From Megachile rotundata (taxonomy: Eukaryota; Arthropoda; Insecta; Hymenoptera; Megachilidae), in the NCBI RefSeq assembly GCF_050947335.1, contig NC_134983.1:6758001-6822000 (forward strand): DNA of 64,000 nucleotides. Reading direction: 5' to 3'. Positions within the stretch are counted from its first letter, which is position 1, and every line of letters starts with the position of its first letter. A program made the position numbers and the translations under genes. This document shows, piece by piece, positions 11,961 through 24,229 of this stretch. The notes below the pieces were generated by a model. That model was not told where the DNA came from, did no database searches, and saw nothing but the letters and a program-made list of their open reading frames with translations.

Positions 11961-14281
11961 ACGGATCCCCTGTCGATGCGTAATAACTTGAACGCGATTA
12001 AACCATCTTACGCGGTTAAGCAGCCTTCGAGACCTCGAAAAACATTCAATAGTACTTAGGATGCTAAGGTAAATAGTATTTTAGGGTATCAAGGTGAATG
12101 GTACCAAGGTAAATATCTTGGGGTATCAAATTATACCTAGGGAACTAAAGTAATACTGGACTGAGGTATTAAGGGTACCGAAAAGTAATCAAAGTTTTGA
12201 TTGCTGGCGAAAAACATTTATTTACTAAAGAAATCTTAAATGCTAATCAACAAAATAATTTCCATCATTTTCTAATGCTTTTTGCCAGCGTAAAGGTTCG
12301 AGTCCCTTTTTAAAAAAGTCTTTCGATTTGAAAAACTTTGAAGTCATCGAAGAAATTTTGAATACTTTTTGGTTCCCTTCATAAGTAATAACGATTTAAG
12401 CACTGAAACAGTTGGAAACTTAGTTTTAGTTTTGGCAAATACTATTTTCAAAATATTGTCACAAAATATTGTTCAAAAGATTAGCTACTTGATGTCATAT
12501 TTATTATTCATAATTCCAAGTAGTTACGAGTATTTCCAGTTAGGTGAACAAATCTCTTGCGCTATTTGTGAGGTGCGTCAGAACTAATTATAGCTACAAT
12601 ATAACAGGCGAAGAAAGTTGAAATGTTATGATAATTTGGTATTATGCCATCGTTGATTATGCAAGTTATAATTGGACAATTCCAAATTGAAGCGTATTAA
12701 AAATTCGGGTGAAATTGATTATAGCCGAAGTGTGACTGCGTCACGAGTCAAAATAGAGCAACAATTAATAATATAAGCGATGGATACGTATGGAAATTGA
12801 AACGTCACCTTTGTGGATGAAACGATTGACAGGTCAGATAAAACGCTGTACAAAGGTAAATAATACTTCAAATAATACCTTAGGAAGGTAAATGATGCAT
12901 TAAATAATATCTTATGATAATGAGGTAAAAAGTTTTTTAATTACCTTAAGGTAATAACATAAAGAATTGCTTATACGTATATCTCAGAGGTAATACGTTA
13001 AATAATATCTCAAATAATACCTGACAATACTAAGGATAGTAATACCTTAAGCAGTACTACAAATAATACCTTATGGTACTAAGGTAAATAATACCTCAAA
13101 GCACTAAGAAATCAAAGTTTCGATGCAACATTTAATTTACAAACTGAATTTGTAAACTCAGTGAAACTGAGTGCTAATCTAGTGAAACTCCTGGTGACTC
13201 AGAAATTTCAATTATAAAGTGGGAAAAATCTGTGAATGATTTGTTTCAAATAATTCATTGCAGTCTGAAAAGTAAAATGAAATTAGTTCCAATACCTTGC
13301 GTATACCACCTGAGTTAATAAATCGACAACGTCAAGAATCGCATTGTAAGAATTGCAGAAGAATTTCCTAGAACTGTAGAATATCCGATGCCATAGAAAC
13401 CAATACTCTTCTGTAGAATACTTCAATAACAATATCCCTATTCACATTAAATTTAACGAACACAAATACTCTATCCGATTATTAAACGGGATCAAAATCA
13501 CTCGCTAAAATGTGCTACGAACCCAAATTTCATATCTAATATTTCATTCACTGCTGAAGTAATTATAATTTTCCATAGTAATCACATATGATCAAAAGAA
13601 AATCCTCACATAATTATTGAACTAAATTATCAATACCGTTTCTCGTTAAATGTTCTAATTAGCAGCATCGGAGATCACTGTCGTACCTAATTATCGTCGT
13701 TATTGGAGATCTCACAGTACTTCAAAATTAGCTATCAGGCACTGCTTATTTCTATGTGAATACTTTAATATTTGCATAATATATTTTTGAGAATATCGAT
13801 ATGGCGATGGCGTTAAAGTTCACTTTATGTAATGTGAAAAAGCACTTAAACTGAGCGATCGATCAAAAGCGGACCAGTTGCATGGTTCCTTTGAACTTCC
13901 TTTTGAATATTTCACAAGAAAATCATGTCGATAAGTGACCTAGAAGAACTACATAACCGAAATCACCGGCTTTCAAATAATTCGATACGAATGTGGAATA
14001 TTGAAGAAAGTTATGATTCTAGAGGAAGAAAATATCGAGCGTGGAAATGGAAGGAAGTCGTTTGAAACACCCTTTACGAGTGCTGCAAAACCAGTATCGA
14101 GTGAATCGTGATGTCAACATACAAATATGTTTATATCTTCGTTGAGCTTTCAACATGTGTTACTCAAGGTTTCACTTGGTGCACTATGTCCAAAATGCCA
14201 CAGATATTGAATGATCCTTTCTGAACTTCTTGAATAAATACAGTCAGCTGTATTTCGATCCATAAAGCAACGGGTAAAATT
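11961..14281. other. Intergenic stretch with two degenerate repeat patches
   Basis: Patches at 12050-12190 and 12850-13105 are rich in the loosely repeated word AATAATACCT / AAGGTAAATA without a strict period. A diverged direct repeat at 12535-12790 matches 52850-53080. No gene is recognised. Confidence 0.5.
12535..12790 (+). repeat. Dispersed repeat, ~60-70% similar to 52850-53080
   Basis: Shared words in order include AGGTGCGT, CAGAACT, GTTGAAATGTTA, ATTATAATTGGAC, CCAAATTGAAGCGTA, TAAAAATTC and TCACGAGTCA. It is probably an old element; no ends were located with confidence. Confidence 0.55.
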
Positions 14282-14584
14282 ACTGTTAAACTGTTGTTAA
14301 GCTGTTATTAAACTATTATTAAACTGTTGTTAAACTGTTATTAAACTGTTGTTAAACTGTTATTAAACTGTTGTTAAACTGTTATTAAACTGTTGTTAAA
14401 CTGTTATTAAACTGTTATTAAACTGTTGTTAAACTGTTATTAAACTGTTGTTAAACTGTTATTAAACTGTTGTTAAACTGTTATTAAACTGTTGTTAAAC
14501 TGTTATTAAACTGTTATTAAACTGTTGTTAAACTGTTATTAAACTGTTGTTAAACTGTTATTAAACTGTTGTTAAACTGTTATA
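14282..14584 (+). repeat. 11/22-bp minisatellite TTAAACTGTTR
   Basis: About 27 units of an 11-mer, TTAAACTGTTA or TTAAACTGTTG. The two variants mostly alternate, giving a 22-bp period. Edges are diverged and the centre is nearly perfect. Confidence 0.97.
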
Positions 14585-15060
14585 TAATTATTGTTAAAGA
14601 GTTCCACCTGCAATGAGGCATACATTCAAGTAAATTTTGTTTTTGGTGCATATCTTACTATTTGCGAGTTTCTGTATTTAAACAATGTCTGCTAAAAATG
14701 TTTTATTAGCTGGATATCTTTCTGGAAACCTTCAGTTATTAGCAGAGGTACAAAAACTGAGCGTGGGTTACAGGATAAATTACCATAAATAAATATTTTT
14801 TAGACATTAGTATGCGTACCGGTGCAAAAGTTTAATTTTGTAAAATTTAAAAAGTATCTTGTATTTTTCATCGATTAGATGTATCTGAAATTCGTACTCA
14901 ACATTCGCTGAATAATGCTTTCAGCGGTTCGAAGGATAAGGATTTTTTAATGATGTGATCCCTCAGGGACTGTTGCTCCCCTTAGACCTTCTCTAATCCT
15001 TATGCAAAATTTGCTTGCGTTTCGTGTATGTGCGTTTGATCTTCTATGTATAGATTACAA

Positions 15061-15229
15061 ATTAATTTTTGTATTTTGTAATGTATTATAATTAATTTTG
15101 TATTTTATATTGTATTATAATTAATTTTGTGTTTTGTAATGTATTATAATTAATTTTGTATTTTGTAATGTATTATAATTAATTTTGTATTTTGTAATGT
15201 ATTATAATTAATTTTGTACTTTGTAATAA
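15061..15229 (+). repeat. 29-bp minisatellite
   Basis: Nearly six copies of a 29-bp unit starting ATTAATTTTGTATTTTGTAA. Units differ by single substitutions. Confidence 0.95.
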
Positions 15230-16278
15230 CAACTTATATATTAGTTATATAGTATATTATGTAGAACGACAGGTAAACAATTTTTAAAAAAATAATATTG
15301 AATATTTTTTATCTGTCATACTACTTTTTCTTCGTACTTTACTTCTTTCTCATACTATTCTTTATTATTTTCTTAAATATGATGTTAAGATTATCACTTT
15401 AGGTATTAAAGTACAGGTATTAATACTTGCAAAGTTGATATTACGTTGTACATTAACATCACGTATTCGAAATACATTTTCTAATAATTTTCGCAACTAA
15501 AAGTCACATAGATTTATCGTTGAAAAACAAATACGAATAACAATATTTTTCAACTATTTCAGTATCAGTAGTTTTTGAGATATAGAACGAAATACGCTTT
15601 TCAGTTTCAATTTCAGGAGTTATTTTGACCTCTTCAATGTGAACGATTGCTGATAGAAAAAGAATACCAGTCAAATTTTTTTTTTAATACCATATCACAC
15701 TGAAAGCGCTTTAAAAGCGGAGTCTCATATCTCTTTGGTATCTTCTATAAAGTGTTTCACTGTCGTTCAGTACATAGCGTTAGTGTTCATATCGTTTAAC
15801 ACGGTTAAATATATTTCGAAATGTATTATTATTCACATTACACTGACAATCGATCATTTAATATTAATGAAGAGCTTGTGCATCTTCTGCAAATGTTTAG
15901 CTTCAAATTTATGCGATATATTGCTGTTTTAGGGTGCTATTACATCAGTGGATTATATCATTACGATGTTATTAAGGCATTAAATCACATCACTACGATA
16001 TTATTACGTCATTAAATCATATCGTGCAGTAACCTCGTATTCTACACACCTGGTGTGATGAATTACTGAATATTAATGTGTATCTTTGATATGTTGAGTA
16101 TCGTAAGCCTACCGGGTAATATGTTGTAGTAGTAAAACCATTAGGAAATAATAAATAGTTTCGAAACTTGAGGATTTTGTCGTCAAGATAACAGTTAAAA
16201 TTATTACACTATTAGCATAATGTAATAATTCAATTTCATGATATTGTGATTTAGGTCTAAATTATGTTAATTGCATGT

Positions 16279-16356
16279 ACTATATTGTATTATATTGTAT
16301 TACATTGTATTACATTGTATTACATTGTATTACATTGTATTATATTGTATTATATT
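16279..16356 (+). repeat. 10-bp short tandem repeat TATTACATTG/TATTATATTG
   Basis: Seven to eight units of a 10-mer. The open frame at 16264-16467 runs through it and is an artefact of the repeat. Confidence 0.95.
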
Positions 16357-17272
16357 CTTTCTTTCTACAGTAAAGATTATACATGGTCGATAATGGCCTA
16401 TTGCGATATAATTTCACACAATTTTAAAACAGAAGTTAAAAATTTTCTGAGGCAACATCCCCGCTGATTTTAATTTCCGCCACTGATTATAACCCTAGCT
16501 AACAAACATTTTTGCATTTGACATTTTTATCATAACAAATAAATGGTTACACTCGAGTCAAGATAACGCCATAAGCTGAGTAAAGATAAACCACCGAAGG
16601 ATAGGCAACAGAAGTTCAGCGAATATCGATACTTGAAACTTTAAACAATCGTTCCGAAGCGCAAACACACATGTGACTTGTGTTCTTCTTTCTTAAAACC
16701 ATAAGTTTATCAAGCACATACATACTGCAGAAAATTCGACACGGTATTGCTAGAATGAACGTACAGTTAAACGCAGAAGTGTACTTTTAAAATTTCAGTA
16801 TGTTTAATACGTTTAATAGCTTTTAATTTAAATTGAATCAAATGCTCTCTGACTCTGGATCAATGAATATCAAATGATCCTCAGTGATTAACTTATCTCA
16901 ATAATAGTGAACAGTAATTGATAATACCGATAATATTGAACGGTTACTGATTGAATTAGCGAGATATATTATTGACTTTATCTGTGAAAGACTCATTTAT
17001 TTAATCATTGATCATGTCGAGTGTTCGATTAGTGGCTCAACCATAAGAGGACGATATATTATCTTAGCTACCGTGAAAGTATTTGTGGTTAGATTGGAAT
17101 GGACACGAGCCTTGTAAGAGCGAACACGTGAGGAAAATTAGAAGAAATAAAATTGTTGAAATTCACGAAAATCAAACGGTAAAAATTATATTTGTGCTTT
17201 AGTTATCTATATTCTCTAATGCGTTATTATTATTTGATATACCATATTATATTTCGTAAATAAATATACATA
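16357..17272. other. Intergenic stretch, nothing recognised
   Basis: Moderately AT-rich with no recognised gene. A patch near 16550-16650 is somewhat richer in GC but has no supportable open interval. Confidence 0.35.
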
Positions 17273-18407
17273 TACAGGGTGTCTCACAAATACTGTAGGT
17301 CCCTGAAATGGGGGATAACTGACGTGATTCTGAATAAAATTTTTCTTTGCAAAAATGGGATTTCAAGCTCTGTTCTTGAATTATTAAGGAAAAACACGGA
17401 CCAATCGGAGCGCGAGGATTACGCCCACTCCGCCATTAGACGCGTAGTTATCCAACGCGTGGTAATCCAACGCGTAGTAATCCAATGCGTAGTAATCCAA
17501 CACGTACTAATAAAGCGTGTGGATATCCAACGCGTAGTAATCTAGTGCGTGCATATTCTACGCGTAGTAATTCAACGCGTAATAATGCAAGGCGTGGTAA
17601 TTCTAAGCGTAGGAATCTAATGCGTGGTAATCTGACGCGTAGTAATCTAGTACGTGCATATTCTACGCGTAGTAATTCAACGCGTAATAACGCAAGGCGT
17701 AGTAATTCAACGCGTAATAATGCAAGGCGTGATAATTCTAAGCGTAGGAATCTAATGCGTGGTAATCTAACGCGTAGTAATCTAGTGCGTGCATATTCTA
17801 CGCGTAGTAATTCAACGCGTAATAATGCAACGCGTGGTAATTCTAAGCGTAGAAATCTAATGCGTGGTAATCTAACGCGTAGTAATCTAGTGCGTGCATA
17901 TTCTACGCGTAGTAATTCAACGCGTAATAATGCAAGGCGTAGTAATTCAACGCGTAATAATGCAAGGCGTGGTAATTCTAAGCGTAGAAATCTAATGCGT
18001 GGTAATCTAACGCGTAGTAATCTAGTGCGTGCATATTCTACGCGTAGTAATTCAACGCGTAATAATGCAACGCGTGGTAATTCTAAGTGTAGGAATCTAA
18101 TGCGTGATAATTCTAAGCGTAGGAATCTAATGCGTGGTAATCTAACGCGAAGGAATCTAATGCGTGGTAATCTAACGCGTAGTAATCCAGCATGTGGATA
18201 TCCAACGCGTAGTAATCTAACGCGTGGATATTCGACGCGTAGTAGTCCAACGCGTAATAATCCCCTCGCTCTGATTGGTCCATGTTTTTCCTTAATAATT
18301 CAAAAACGAAGCTTCAAACTCCATTTTTGTAAAGGGAAATCTTATTCAGAATCACGTCAGTTACCCTTCATTTCAGGGACCTACACTAATTGTGAGACAC
18401 CCTGTAT
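17273..18407. mobile_element. Foldback MITE with expanded tandem centre, copy 1
   Basis: Long terminal inverted repeats of about 150 bp begin TACAGGGTGTCTCACAAATA at 17273 and are mirrored up to 18407. Both arms contain the AAGGAAAAACACGGACCAAT block. A compact relative at 44122-44472 has the same arms but a centre of only about 30 bp. Here the centre is replaced by an 830-bp tandem array. No transposase is present; a TA target is likely. Confidence 0.92.
17436..18262 (+). repeat. 15-bp array rich in ACGCGT with 240-bp higher-order structure
   Basis: The unit is a 15-mer, mostly NNGCGTNNTAATNNN; many units begin ACGCGT. A rare variant, GTGCGTGCATATTCT (once GTACGT), recurs at 17545, 17650, 17785, 17890 and 18025. 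The spacings are 105, 135, 105 and 135, so the higher-order unit is 240 bp. Because every step is a multiple of 15, one frame stays open for 309 codons (17485-18414). That frame is explained by periodicity, not by selection for protein. Confidence 0.95.
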
Positions 18408-21129
18408 AATTTAAGTCTAATAGTAACACTTGTAGACTTCTAACTAGCTTTACTTTAGACTAACTTCTGAACATAACTTCTATACTTAATAATTACTATC
18501 AATGCTAGCTATTGAATTATCAAATTTCGCTGATTTTACGCTAATAAAATTCCAAGTTAATTTGAAAAATTCGACCAGTATCTCTAAATTTTTCAACTCA
18601 CATATGCAAGAAAGTCATTAAATAGCAAGAACGAAGCGAACTATCGTCAATAACGACTATTGATAATTAAACAAAATTTCAGTCGTACATAACGTTCACA
18701 ACCAAAATCACTAAATCATTATCACCACAATTTTTTAAGTTTGCATAAATCACATAATTTTTAAGCTTGTATTACAATAGTTATGGCCTCTAATAACCTT
18801 GAATATACAACTTCGTTAAAAAGAACATTACAAATATTCTTTTATATAATAAAACTACAGAATTTCTCCTCAAAATCATATTTTAATTTTTAATGTTTTA
18901 TACAGAACGTTAAAAAATGATCAAAAGGGGATGTACTTTGTATTTATATGTTATGAACTCATGACAAACTGGGTGAAGCTATCAACTTGAGACGATAATG
19001 ACATCGATCATCCATCCACTTCAGTTTTGCGTGTAAGTAAAATCTTTGATAGATTCCCACATATCCGTGAACTTCACGACTGGATATAATTTGCTGTTAA
19101 GAAATATGTTCGTAAGAGATTATATCTCAAGGGATAAACCCTTTCAGAGTTGTTATGTGAAAGGGGGTAGGAAGATTTATGACGGTGCTGTTGATAAAGT
19201 GGAGCTTGATTAAGTGGAAGATCTCAAGTGTAGTAAAGCCTGGGACAATTCGACCCATCCGCAAGTTAAGAACCGTCATAAGTTAAGGAAATTGAATTTT
19301 AATTAGCAATTATTCAAAAGTAAAGAAATTGAATATTTTACTATGTATATTTTGCTCTGTTAAACGAACATTTATATTTTTAAGATTGTTATTAAACAAA
19401 TACTAATTATTTTGGTAATTTCATATTTTATATAACATAGCTGAGTTGACTTCTTGTATCAAGGTAGGGAAATTATGGTTGTTTTTAGTACATCAAAAAG
19501 CATTCCGTTACTTAAATATTTTGTTCCTGTATTGACCCGTTTTCGCGTGATTTTCGAGATCGAACTTTAGATGGTAAGGTACTTAGAAGGGACTCCACTG
19601 AACGTTGCACGATTTTGATAAAACTTTTATGCTGTAGAACTTGAAAAATATTTTACCCGTATTTTTAACAAATTTTTCAAAGTCCACTTATGTCATATTA
19701 TTAATCTTTCAAAACGGGGAAAGGTGATTCAGAAATTTAGGGAAGTAAAGTCTGGAAGTATGAAAATATGGGAATTCGAAGATTTGTGAATTTGGGTATT
19801 TGGGACTCAGAAATGTGAAAAGCTAGAAAATCTTATTTACATCTGAGAAAATTTTGGAAATTGAAAATGGTCTGAAAATGTAATAGTTTAAAAATTTCGA
19901 AATCTAGAAAGTAGATTTGAAAATGTGAATATCTGGAAAATTAGAAATTTGAAAATATAAGAGTTTAATCATTTACAAATTTAGAAAGTTGGAAATTTGA
20001 AAATATAAGAGTTTAATCATTTACAAATTTAGAAAGTTGGAAATTTGAAAATATAAAAATTTAGAAATCAACAAATTTTTTAAATTTGGGCTTTGAACAT
20101 TTTAAAAGTTTGCGAAAGGAGTTAAGCTGTAATAAACTACAATAAGCTATAATAGATATAAGTAAGATGAACGAATGTAACTTGAAAAGTTTCTATGAAA
20201 GTCCCTAGTATACAGTCACGATGACATCGATCATTCGCGCGTTAAAAAATTTATTTCTTAATAAGTACAACATGCTGTACTGTAACGAGAAGTAATAAAA
20301 TGCTAATGGGATTATAATAAAACAATGTTATTGGAGAGCATAAAAAGAACTTCAATTTATGATTGCCAAGATCAATACTTACAGCCGTGTACAGCGTATG
20401 GCGAATGAATTTCTTTCATATCTGATATTATCTACCGAAATGCTAAATTCTGGTCCATTTTTAATAATTAATTGTACTATAAAAAATTAAATTATATTCA
20501 ATAATTGCTATCGCGATATTGTTACATTTTTTAAAAATATTTCTTCTGCAAAAAAGATGACTTGAAAAAAATTAAAGTCAAGAAATCCACAACGACACAA
20601 GTTCATAAGTCATTATTTCGAAAAAATCGTTCTTTAATTAATAAAGAAAATCGAGTCTTCTATTTAATAAGTAATTGTTTAATATGCAGTGATGGCAATG
20701 TGAAGCTTTTGTGCAGTTTAAATTTAATATTATTAATATTAAATATTGTTATAGTTTTTAGAGACGTATTATCTGTTTTATTACCGAAGTTCAGCATTTC
20801 TTTGTGACAAAGTGAAATGGAAATATCGAATTAGGTTTTTCTACGCAGTTGAAACTACGTTTTGTAGGAAGTCTATTGTGGAGTTCTATCACTTGCGTGT
20901 ACTGTTGCTTTTCAACAATAGTCAACTAGACGAGTCTCGTCATGTATACAATTCGAGAACAATTGATTAGCAATCTCGTCCACCAACGATTTTGTCTGAA
21001 AATCTCTCTAACAAATAAAGAACTGAATATACATAGAACATTGACCATTTTAGAAAAGTATTTTAAAAGCATTCAAATACTTTGAAGTATCGTGGAGAAA
21101 TAAATTTTCTTCATTGAGAAAAATTTGAA
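18408..21129. other. Intergenic stretch with a low-complexity block
   Basis: No gene is recognised. A TTTGGAAAA-type low-complexity block lies at 19725-20100 and includes a tandem duplication of about 48 bp (19945-20039). The open frame at 20562-20807 has no recognisable domain. Confidence 0.5.
19725..20100. repeat. Degenerate GAAATTTGAAAAT array (block 2 of 6) with a 48-bp duplication
   Basis: Irregular words such as GAAAATCTGGAAATT recur. Two adjacent near-identical units of 47-48 bp start GAAATTTGAAAATATAAGAG at 19945 and 19992, and a third begins before decaying. Confidence 0.85.
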
Positions 21130-22552
21130 ATAACTAAACTCTGTAAAATTAAAAGGCCTGTTCAAATTGTAGTAATTTATTAGCTACTAACATTACTACT
21201 GTACATAACATTATTAACGCATATTAATATCTTGTGTTTCCACCCTTTGCTTTGGTCACAGCTTCCGGCATGCTCTGTATACATCACATGCTTTATATCT
21301 TCATTATTTTCCCAAATATCTGTAATTCTTTTCAACTCAGATAATGTGGTTGGAGAGTTGTAAACTAGTCTTTTGGTAGGCAGACATTTTCTATGGCATT
21401 CAAATTTCACCTGATGCGCTATCGATACTCGGCCTAACGCTTGCACGGTTAATCGCTCGTCACTTACACAATTTATTGTCACGATAGTAACAAAATACTA
21501 TGTATACGAGGTCTGTCCCAAAAGTATCCGACCTTCCTTCATATTTCCTTGCTGGTGTTATCCTGCGTCATCAGGCTGGTGGCATCCTTCGAAGTAGTCC
21601 CAATTTGATTGTAGAATACTCTGCCAACGACCTTTCTACTTATGGAAACAGTCGTGGAACTCGTTTTTCGGAATAGCCTTTAGAGCGTTCATCGTATTAA
21701 TTTCGACCGTTTCTTTATCGTCGAATCGGTGTTCTTTGAGTGGCATTTTCAATTCTGGAAACAACCAAAAATCGCAGGAAGCTACATCAGGACTGTACGG
21801 AGGCTGACGGAGCTGTATGACTTTGTGCTTTGTCAAATATTGCTGCACAAGTATCGATGCATGCGCTGGCGCATTATCGTGATGAAGAAGCCAATCACCG
21901 CTTGACCAAAACTGAGGCCAAAACTAGTTTTCGGTATTGCAAGATCACATTCTAGTTCTCGCACAGTCAATCGACGATTTTCGTTGATCGCAAGTCGCAC
22001 ACGTTCAATATTATTAAGTCTTGTTGTCGTGGAAGGCCGCCCAGAGCGTGGATTACTATCAACAGATGTGCGGCCATCTTTGAACCGCTTATACCACTCT
22101 TTGATTTGTGTGTTGCTCATATACTCATCCCCAAATGCCTTCTTCATCATATCGATGGTTTCCGCACAACTCTTTTCGAGTTTTAAGGAAAATTTGATGC
22201 AAATTCGTTGCTCCGATCCTTCCCTAATTTTTCACAACAGCAGAATGCGACGAACGTAAAAAACGCTTCGTAAAGAAATGCACGTTGCACATGAACTAAG
22301 GCGTCCCGACGAAAACTACGATATCATGGGAGTTCGTAAAGCTTTGCAGTTGATACTCATACCCGGCAAATGACACTAAAATTGTCAGGTGCGAAGAAAT
22401 TAAAGAAGGTCGGATACTTTTGGGACAGACCTCGTATATCCTTATCAACGTATTCAGTAATAATTTACATGACCTAAGACAATTTTCCATATAATGTTAT
22501 AGCCATAAAAGTAAAATTTTCGTACGTGGTCCTAAACCGATGGGGAGGACTG
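21130..22552 (-). mobile_element. Tc1-like transposon, copy 2, split by a mariner
   Basis: Same family as 1-430 and 28225-29118. On the minus strand the transposase tail is intact for 15 residues, MPEAVTKAKGGNTRY followed by a stop (about 21230-21275), which identifies the family. Upstream the frame is broken by shifts and stops and a large internal deletion. The right end near 22552 carries the TIR; the left end is eroded. A 932-bp mariner occupies 21505-22436, so this element is older than the mariner. Confidence 0.85.
21505..22436 (-). mobile_element. Mariner element with internal deletion, inserted in the Tc1-like copy
   Basis: Terminal inverted repeats of about 30 bp (TACGAGGTCTGTCCCAAAAG at 21505, mirrored at 22407-22436) are flanked by TA duplications at 21503-21504 and 22437-22438. 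The minus strand encodes a broken transposase. The N-terminal helix-turn-helix region (IKFSLKLEKS, AFGDEYMSN, EWYKRFKDGR, SGRPSTT) runs to PKTSFG. The sequence then jumps, with a frameshift, to the second catalytic region (LLHHDNAPAHAS). The third follows as SPDVASCDFWLFP, ending with DCFHK and a stop replacing a usual tryptophan. The segment with the first catalytic Asp is missing. About 360 bp are lost relative to full-length mariners. Confidence 0.95.
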
Positions 22553-24162
22553 TAATATTTTTCTATTTGAAGACACTTATCCTGTTTGAAAAACTAAGTT
22601 AGTACAAAAGCACGTACAGATTTTGGCTGACAGTCACAGAGTAAGTAATAAATAGATTATATACCAGGTTTAACCAGTCGATTTGCGGTCGTTAAACAAT
22701 TAACCTGTCACAATAATCCATAAAACACGGTATCGTGAAAATCGTGAAAAAATCCTTTGAGCTTAATGGAAACGTGCCTTCAAAATAATCGATGCATTCT
22801 GCGTTCTCAGCTCGCGAAACAATAAATAGTTGTTCCGACATTGCTGATTGCAAAAAGAAAACGTTTGAATACCGATTCCAACGAGATACAATTGGTTTTC
22901 AATACGATGTCGTGAAACCGTTTCATAAAAACACCAGGCAATTCATGAAATTCCACGAAAAGGCGATATCGCAAAATCACTTCGCTTCGAGGGATGATTG
23001 AAGCCACCGTCGGCTGAAATATTATAACAAACTGACTGGAATAGCGAGCTTTCGATTTTTGAAGACTCTTTTACGCTTCGAGAATTCGTTCATTGGCAAA
23101 GAATTCATACTTCTTCATAATCAGGTATCTTGACGTGCATCGTGTAAAATTACGAAACACTTTACGAGAACGTAAGATTGCATTTGATTATTATATTTAA
23201 GAAGTAATTTACGTTATTTGTAATCGTGTTATTTTTTATTAAGGTGAATGTTTAATAATGTCAATATTTTTTATTTATTTTATTGCCATGCGTTGTCGGT
23301 AACAATTCATATGCAAAATAAGTGCAGTGGAGAGTTTTGTATGGATCTATTGAAATATTGTAAAAATATGGATGATACAAAAAAATATTTCGTATACAAA
23401 TTTCATATAATATACATACGTGACTCTGTAATGACTTTAAAACGTGATATGATCATATAAATATTTTTAATTAAAATTGCATACTTATTTTTATACTGAG
23501 TCTTTAAGGCAATATGAACAATAAAGTATTAGGGTGTATAACAAAAATTATTATACAAAATTAAAAAAGGATAATCAAGAAACAAAATTAAATTGAAAAA
23601 ATATTTAATTTCTAATTCATTAAGTTTAGAAATATAGTTATATTTAATACAATAGATTGTGAGATATTTTGAATTGAAAAATCAGATATCACATGCGAAT
23701 ACAAATTTCAAAAGTTGTTGACTTTTTTGACATTGTATATTAATTATACTCTAATTTATCATTTTTATAATTGTTATTATAACTACAAGTTTATAATTTT
23801 CTTAGTTTCACAATCTTATAATCTTATAATTTTTTAATTTTTATAATTTTATAATTGTATAGACTTATAATTTTCTAATTTATTTGCTTAATGTTGCTAT
23901 GCAGCTATAAAAAGAATAATATTAAAATAAATAATTGACACACTAAAATAATTAATACAATATTTACAAATATCTAACGTAACCTAACCTGAACATATGT
24001 TACAGAAGTTAAAGATACATCTTTATGCCTACTTTTATTCGACTTACACAACAATCAATCAATAAATACTGAAAAATAATATTAACTATCAACGAATAGA
24101 ACGTTATATGTATACTCTACAATGTTTACTTTCACCATTAAAAATTTTTATTAAAAATTCAG
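22553..24162. other. Stretch upstream of the first coding exon
   Basis: No recognised gene. A GC-richer patch at 22780-23130 contains open frames on both strands (22792-23001 and 22807-23007) without a recognisable family. It could hold a 5' non-coding exon of the downstream gene, but no donor site convinces. Confidence 0.3.
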
Positions 24163-24169
24163 GATTGTA

Positions 24170-24229
24170 ATGGAGGAAACTCAAGCGGAGAGTGTTCAGA
24201 AAGGGGTGAAATCGCAAACCCAAAAACCG
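24170..24229 (+). CDS. Exon 1 (coding) of an unrecognised multi-exon gene
   Basis: An acceptor-like TTCAG at 24158-24162 precedes a 7-nt leader and ATGG at 24170. Twenty codons follow, starting MEETQAESVQ and ending SQTQKP, directly before a strong donor GTGAGT at 24230, in phase 0. Codons are richer in G and C than the flanking AT-rich DNA. The short polar peptide suits the disordered N terminus of the basic protein encoded by the next exons. Phase 0 joins cleanly to exon 2 at 26739. A non-coding exon further upstream is likely but was not located. No family is recognised; the evidence is splice signals, composition and phase agreement, not homology. Confidence 0.6.

Noticed and set aside
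14282..14584. CRISPR-like array
   Set aside because: Units are directly adjacent 11-mers with no spacers; it is an ordinary minisatellite in a eukaryotic setting.
17485..18414. 309-codon Ser/Thr/Arg/Asn-rich open frame
   Set aside because: Lies in the 15-bp array; periodicity in multiples of three explains the open frame, and the end is transposon arm sequence.
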